Both the position numbers and the translations under genes were made by a program. A stretch of 18,716 nt of DNA from an uncultured Bacteroidales bacterium (GTDB lineage: Bacteria; Bacteroidota; Bacteroidia; Bacteroidales; P3), in the NCBI GenBank assembly GCA_905236405.1, contig CAJOQB010000135.1, forward strand, positions 1 to 18,716, in the 5' to 3' direction. This document shows positions 15,205 to 18,716 of this stretch, piece after piece; the stretch's first letter is position 1; each line of letters opens with the position of its first letter. Under the pieces are notes generated by a model. That model ran no database searches and was not told where the DNA came from. It worked only from the letters and a program-made list of their open reading frames with translations.

Positions 15205-15780
15205 CTAACGACCCATGACCGTCTTTTCAATCACCTTGGGGAAGAACTCTTTCTCCAACAGATGGATTTTCTGTGCCAGCGTGTCGACAGTGTCCTCCTC
15301 TGTCAACTGGCATTTCGCCTGAAAGAGAATCGTACCTCTGTCATAGTGTTGGTCGACCAGATGGATGGTGATGCCCGACTCCTTTTCGTGGTTGGCCACC
15401 ACCGCCTCGTGAACATGATGCCCGTACATCCCTTTGCCACCGTATTTGGGCAGCAACGCCGGATGGATGTTGATAATGCGATTGGGGAACATCGCCAACA
15501 GATTGGCCGGCACCAACAGCAGGAACCCAGCCAGGACAATCCAGTCGATTTCTCTCTCCTTCATCAAATCAGCCACCACGTCGGTCTCCATGAAGTCGTG
15601 TCTGTTGTGGTAGAAAGCAGGGATGCCAAGTTTTTCGGCACGTTGTGCCACATAAGCGTCTTTGACATTATAGACCACACAATCAACGGTCACTTCCGGT
15701 TTGTCGGCAAAGTATTCCGTGATTTGCTGTACATTGGTGCCATTGCCCGAGGCAAATAGAGCCAGTTTTATCGGTTTCAT
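15205..15780 (-). CDS. purN: Phosphoribosylglycinamide formyltransferase
   Basis: A 191-residue enzyme that formylates glycinamide ribonucleotide with 10-formyltetrahydrofolate in purine synthesis. ALFASGNGTNVQ at 7-18 binds the ribotide phosphate. The catalytic residues Asn104 and His106 lie in INIHPALLPKYGGKGMYG, and Asp147 in DQHYDRG fits the third one. The ATG at 15780 is chosen because MKPIKLALFASGNGTN is the family's normal start. The frame is open upstream to 15858, but that part covers the promoter and is low-complexity. The protein is shorter than the 212-residue E. coli enzyme at the C-terminus, as is common in Bacteroidota. It is the first gene of a probable operon with the glycosyltransferase and the OmpA-like gene. 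Confidence 0.95.
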   Translation of the reverse strand: MKPIKLALFASGNGTNVQQITEYFADKPEVTVDCVVYNVKDAYVAQRAEKLGIPAFYHNRHDFMETDVVADLMKEREIDWIVLAGFLLLVPANLLAMFPNRIINIHPALLPKYGGKGMYGHHVHEAVVANHEKESGITIHLVDQHYDRGTILFQAKCQLTEEDTVDTLAQKIHLLEKEFFPKVIEKTVMGR

Positions 15781-15855
15781 ACAATAAGTAAATAGTTCAT
15801 TTATACCTATACTTGTTCGAAAAACAATCCTCTTTCGAACAATCTTAAACAAATG

Positions 15856-15863
15856 CAAAAATA
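15856..15863 (-). promoter_or_regulatory. -7 promoter element for the purN operon
   Basis: On the minus strand TATTTTTG (15863 to 15856) followed by CATTTG matches TAnnTTTG. It is 76 bp before the purN ATG. No clear -33 TTTG is seen, so the call is moderate. No PurR-type or guanine/PRPP riboswitch structure was recognised in the leader. Confidence 0.45.
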
Positions 15864-16005
15864 GGAAGAATTTTCGGAATAGCAGGCAGAAAAGTAATAA
15901 AACAATAAACCTTTGTAGCTTTTTTTTAAAAAATATTTAACAAACACTCTAACTGAAACACAGCTGCTTGCAGTTTTTAACATAACATCGGATATCAAAA
16001 AATAG

Positions 16006-16034
16006 TTGTGGTATCTGTTTTTTTTGTTTCTTTG
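16006..16034 (+). promoter_or_regulatory. Promoter of acpP-fabF-rnc
   Basis: TTTCTTTG at 16027-16034 differs from the -7 consensus TAnnTTTG only by T for A at the second base and is followed by CAAAATG. A TTG at 16006-16008 lies 18 bp upstream, the usual -33 spacing. The acpP start codon is 31 bp downstream, giving a short leader. Confidence 0.6.
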
Positions 16035-16064
16035 CAAAATGTTTAACTAATAAAAGTAAGTAAT

Positions 16065-16298
16065 ATGTCTGAAATTGAAACCAAGGTTAAGGCTATTATC
16101 GTTGACAAACTCGGCGTTGATGAGAGTGCTGTTACCCGCGAGGCCAGCTTCACCAACGATCTCGGTGCCGATTCTCTTGACACTGTAGAGCTGATTATGG
16201 AACTTGAGAAAGAGTTCAACGTTCAGATTCCCGACGAGGAAGCCGAAAAAATCACCACTGTAGGTGACGCTATTGCTTTCATCGAAAGCAAGCAATAA
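16065..16298 (+). CDS. acpP: Acyl carrier protein
   Basis: This 77-residue acidic four-helix protein carries growing fatty acids on a 4'-phosphopantetheine arm. The attachment serine is Ser37 in the motif GADSLDTVELIMELE. The start MSEIETKVKAIIVDKLGVDE, the LGADSLD motif and the end VGDAIAFIESKQ are all standard for the primary-metabolism ACP. The preferred codons (CTC, GAG, ACC, GTT) are uniform, in keeping with high expression. It is followed 20 bp later by fabF, the usual order in Bacteroidales. Confidence 0.98.
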   Translation: MSEIETKVKAIIVDKLGVDESAVTREASFTNDLGADSLDTVELIMELEKEFNVQIPDEEAEKITTVGDAIAFIESKQ

Positions 16299-16318
16299 TC
16301 ATTTCAGTTCATTTTCGG

Positions 16319-17569
16319 ATGAATTTGAAACGAGTAGTTATTACTGGCCTAGGATCACTTACCCCCATCGGCAACACCGTTGCCGCCACATGGGACGCGA
16401 TGCTGAAGGGAGTAAGTGGTGCTAGCCTAATAACGAAGTTCGACCCCCAACAATTCAAATGCCAAATAGCATGCGAGTTGAAGGGGTTTAATGTTTTAGA
16501 CCATTTCGACCGCAAAGAGGCCGGACGACTCGACTCCTTTGCACAATATAGTCTTGTGGCAGCCGAGGAGGCCGTCATCGACGCCACCCTTCAGGACCAG
16601 CGACTCGACAAGCAACGCATCGGTGTCGTATGGGGCTCCGGCATCGGAGGAATCAAGACCTTCGAGGAAGACGTCATCGACTTTGCCCAAGGCGGTTTCG
16701 TGCCACATTTCAATCCCTTCTTCATTCCCAAGACCATCACCGACATCGCGCCCGGCCATGTAGCCATCCGCTATGGGTTCCGAGGTCTCAACTACTCGAT
16801 TTCCGCGGCATGTGCCTCGTCGGCGGCAGCCATGGCCGACGCCTTCAACCTGATTCGGTTAGGCAAAGTCGACATCATTGTGACCGGCGGAGCCGAGTCG
16901 GCCATTATCCCCAGCGGCATCGGTGGTTTCTCCTCCATGCATGCACTCAGCACCCGCAACGACGACCCCCAGAGCGCCTCACGACCCTTCGACCGCGACC
17001 GCGACGGATTTGTCCTTGGCGAAGGAGCCGCCTGTGTGGTGCTCGAAGAGTTGGAGCATGCCAAAGCGCGCGGTGCCAAGATATATGCCGAGATGGTAGG
17101 CAGCGGCCTCACAGCCGACGCCTACCATATCACAGCGCCCCATCCCGAAGGTGACGGCGCCCTTGAGGCCATGCGACAGGCCGTCGAGGAATCGGGGATG
17201 CAGCTATCCGACGTCGACCATATCAACACCCATGGCACCTCGACCCCCATGGGCGATGTGGCGGAAGTCAAAGCCATCTGTCGCTTGTTTGGCGAACATG
17301 CCGAGAACATCAGCGTCAACTCCACCAAGTCGATGACCGGCCATCTGTTGGGAGCCGCCGGCTGTCTCGAAGCCATCGCCACCATCATGGCCATCGCCAA
17401 CGACACCGTGCCGCCCACCATCAACCACTTCAACGACGACCCCCAGATTGCCCCGCTCGATTTCACCTTCAACGTCCCCACCCGTCGCACCGTCGACTTT
17501 GCGTTGAGCAACGCCTTTGGGTTTGGCGGACACAACGTCTCATTAGCCTTCAGGAAATACAACGGGTAG
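16319..17569 (+). CDS. fabF: Beta-ketoacyl-ACP synthase II
   Basis: This 416-residue condensing enzyme extends acyl-ACP with malonyl-ACP in fatty-acid elongation. The thiolase-fold catalytic set is intact: nucleophile Cys165 in SISAACASSAA, His305 in HINTHGTSTPMGD, and Lys337 and His342 in NSTKSMTGHLLGAAGCLEA. The C-terminal SNAFGFGGHNVSLAFR loop is diagnostic. The length fits FabF. It is placed between acpP and rnc with short gaps (20 and 19 bp), so the three are almost certainly one operon. FabF is favoured over FabB by overall motif wording and by its usual linkage to acpP. Confidence 0.97.
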   Translation: MNLKRVVITGLGSLTPIGNTVAATWDAMLKGVSGASLITKFDPQQFKCQIACELKGFNVLDHFDRKEAGRLDSFAQYSLVAAEEAVIDATLQDQRLDKQRIGVVWGSGIGGIKTFEEDVIDFAQGGFVPHFNPFFIPKTITDIAPGHVAIRYGFRGLNYSISAACASSAAAMADAFNLIRLGKVDIIVTGGAESAIIPSGIGGFSSMHALSTRNDDPQSASRPFDRDRDGFVLGEGAACVVLEELEHAKARGAKIYAEMVGSGLTADAYHITAPHPEGDGALEAMRQAVEESGMQLSDVDHINTHGTSTPMGDVAEVKAICRLFGEHAENISVNSTKSMTGHLLGAAGCLEAIATIMAIANDTVPPTINHFNDDPQIAPLDFTFNVPTRRTVDFALSNAFGFGGHNVSLAFRKYNG

Positions 17570-17588
17570 GAGGGTTCCCTGACAAATC

Positions 17589-18425
17589 ATGCTTTTTTTC
17601 TGCCGAAATAAACGAGAGAACAAAGAGTTTTACGACTTCTTCCGCAACGTGTTGGGCTTTACCCCTCGCAAGATTGAAGTCTACCAACTCGCCTTCCTCC
17701 ATCGTTCCAAATCGCAGACCATCGGACACGGCCATCGTATCAACAACGAACGGCTGGAGTATTTAGGCGATGCCGTCCTCAGTTCCATCGTCGCCGAGTT
17801 TCTCTACAAGAAATATCCTTTCCAGGGCGAAGGGTTCCTTACCGAGATGCGCAGCAAGATAGTGAGTCGTGCCAGCCTCAACAAACTGGCACAGAAGATA
17901 GGGCTCTCCCAGCTCATACAGTACAACAAAGAGCAGCAAGGCATCTTCAAGTCCATCGACGGCGATGCCATGGAGGCGCTTGTCGGAGCCATCTATCTCG
18001 AGAAAGGCTACTCCTTCACCCGCAAGCTCTTCACCGAGCGTATCATCCCCAACTATATGGATATCGAAGGACTCGAACACACCGACTGGAACTACAAAGG
18101 CAAGTTGATTGATTGGGGACAGAAAGAAGGACGCAAAGTCTCCTTCGAAGTGGTGCGTACCATCATCCAGGGACATGCCCACCGCAAACAATACGAGTGC
18201 CGAGTCGTCATTGACGGGTGCCCCTTCGACAAAGCCATCGATTTCAGCATCAAAGCCGCCGAGCAGTTGGCCGCCGAGAAATGCTTCAAACGCATCAAAG
18301 CCGACGGCGACAAATGGCAAGAGACCCTTGCCAAAGCCAAGGAAGAGCGACGGCAAAAGGCAAAAAAAACCGCTGTCGACGACGAGACAATGCCACCGGA
18401 AGAGGCACCGCAACCGTTGTCTTAG
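17589..18425 (+). CDS. rnc: Ribonuclease III
   Basis: A 278-residue endonuclease that cuts double-stranded RNA, including rRNA precursors and structured mRNA leaders. The signature NERLEYLGDAVL is at 53-64 with metal-binding Glu54 and Asp61, and the second acidic pair is Asp126 and Glu129 in DGDAMEALVGAIYLE. A double-stranded RNA-binding domain follows at about 165-238 (YKGKLIDWGQKEGRKVSFEVV, AAEQLAAEKCFKRI). Residues about 240-278 form an extra charged tail rich in Lys, Arg and Glu ending in PPEEAPQPLS, absent from the 226-residue E. coli protein. The N-terminus is also extended by about 16 residues. It starts 19 bp after fabF. Confidence 0.97.
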   Translation: MLFFCRNKRENKEFYDFFRNVLGFTPRKIEVYQLAFLHRSKSQTIGHGHRINNERLEYLGDAVLSSIVAEFLYKKYPFQGEGFLTEMRSKIVSRASLNKLAQKIGLSQLIQYNKEQQGIFKSIDGDAMEALVGAIYLEKGYSFTRKLFTERIIPNYMDIEGLEHTDWNYKGKLIDWGQKEGRKVSFEVVRTIIQGHAHRKQYECRVVIDGCPFDKAIDFSIKAAEQLAAEKCFKRIKADGDKWQETLAKAKEERRQKAKKTAVDDETMPPEEAPQPLS

Positions 18426-18474
18426 CAAAAATTTTCCTTCCTTATTTCCAAATCCTTAAGTCCGTTTTTCGTGG

Positions 18475-18507
18475 TTTTTCCCAAAACTTGGGGAAAACTA
18501 TTTTCCC
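18475..18507 (+). terminator. Competing hairpins after rnc, possible terminator
   Basis: Hairpin A pairs 18475-18484 with 18488-18497 (TTTTTCCCAA against TTGGGGAAAA, one T-G wobble) around an AAC loop. Hairpin B pairs GGGAAAA (18491-18497) with TTTTCCC (18501-18507) around CTA. They share 18491-18497, so only one can form. Neither is followed directly by a clean T-run; a TTTTT lies at 18516-18520. Termination is plausible but not certain. Confidence 0.4.
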
Positions 18508-18536
18508 TATTCGGGTTTTTCCTGCTGCCAAAGATG

Positions 18537-18544
18537 TACTTTTG
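18537..18544 (+). promoter_or_regulatory. -7 promoter element for the exported protein at the right edge
   Basis: TACTTTTG followed by CAATCG matches TAnnTTTG. No clear -33 TTG is present; the corresponding position holds a T-run at 18516-18520. It would give an A-rich leader of about 73 bases before the ATG at 18623. Confidence 0.55.
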
Positions 18545-18622
18545 CAATCGAAACAAGGACAACAAACCGTCCGAAAGAAACAACAACATCGACAATCAAA
18601 CCATAAAAAGAAAGGATACATT

Positions 18623-18716
18623 ATGAAACTCGTTCGTTTAGCAGCAGTCGTTTTGATGGGAGCAGCGCTCAGCATTTCCCTCCCGTCGTATGCACAACGC
18701 GGTGGCGGCAGCCACG
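18623..18716 (+). CDS. N-terminus of an exported protein of unknown function (partial)
   Basis: The frame starts with ATG at 18623 and is open to the right edge, giving 31 residues. MKLVRLAAVVLMGAALSISLPSYAQ is a classical signal peptide with a likely cut after YAQ near residue 25, and the mature protein begins RGGGSH. AAAGGA lies 9 bases before the ATG. Too little is present to name a family; the Gly/Arg-rich beginning is the only visible hint. Confidence 0.75.
   Translation, partial: MKLVRLAAVVLMGAALSISLPSYAQRGGGSH

Noticed and set aside
15781..15858. N-terminal extension of PurN
   Set aside because: It would add 26 residues before the conserved start and lies over the promoter element; not seen in the family.
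15951..15978. Possible terminator CTGC-tt-GCAG plus T-run between purN and acpP
   Set aside because: The stem is only four pairs with a two-base loop, and both flanking genes read away from it.

Overview
The window looks like chromosomal DNA of a Bacteroidota bacterium, most likely order Bacteroidales. The evidence is a type IX secretion (Por) sorting tail on the first gene, a Bacteroidota-type LptD, a GldA-like ABC ATPase, several OmpA-family envelope proteins, the acpP-fabF-rnc order, and repeated matches to the Bacteroidetes -7 promoter consensus TAnnTTTG (TATCTTTG, TACTTTTG, TATTTTTG), usually followed by CAA. Coding DNA is of middling GC and the intergenic stretches are strongly AT-rich. 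I see no tRNA, rRNA, insertion sequence, prophage or CRISPR array. Genus cannot be fixed from what is visible.

Layout: (1) 1-397, 3' end of a T9SS-exported protein and its terminator. (2) 398-740, a gene-free stretch with several short palindromes, a 14-bp direct repeat, a promoter and two overlapping hairpins that look like an attenuator in front of a MerR-type regulator. (3) 741-3210 (+), the MerR regulator and a large exported helix-hairpin-helix protein. (4) 3204-6741 (-), a four-gene operon transcribed in the order amidase, ABC ATPase, pyrF, small membrane protein; its last gene overlaps the end of the convergent helix-hairpin-helix gene by 7 bp. (5) 6741-6821, a compact divergent promoter region carrying a duplicated 15-bp promoter module. 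(6) 6821-9541 (+), lptD, ended by a strong symmetric terminator shared with convergent pgi (9618-10946, -). (7) 10947-11385, an AT-rich divergent promoter region, then a probably highly expressed OmpA-family protein (+). (8) 12625-12860, a terminator followed by an unusual array of phased palindromes with a 23-bp period. (9) 12861-15780 (-), purN, a glycosyltransferase and a second OmpA-family protein, probably one operon. (10) 16065-18425 (+), acpP, fabF and rnc. (11) 18426-18716, a hairpin cluster, a promoter and the start of an exported protein.

Most genes are housekeeping or cell-envelope genes: peptidoglycan cleavage (amidase with SPOR domain), LPS export (LptD), outer-membrane to peptidoglycan linkage (two OmpA proteins), fatty-acid synthesis (ACP, FabF), nucleotide synthesis (PyrF, PurN) and glycolysis (Pgi). 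I did not find a convincing new multi-gene system. The parts that known features do not explain are the 23-bp palindrome array at 12755-12863, the hairpins ahead of the MerR gene at 661-715, the palindromes at 420-549 and the competing hairpins after rnc at 18475-18507.
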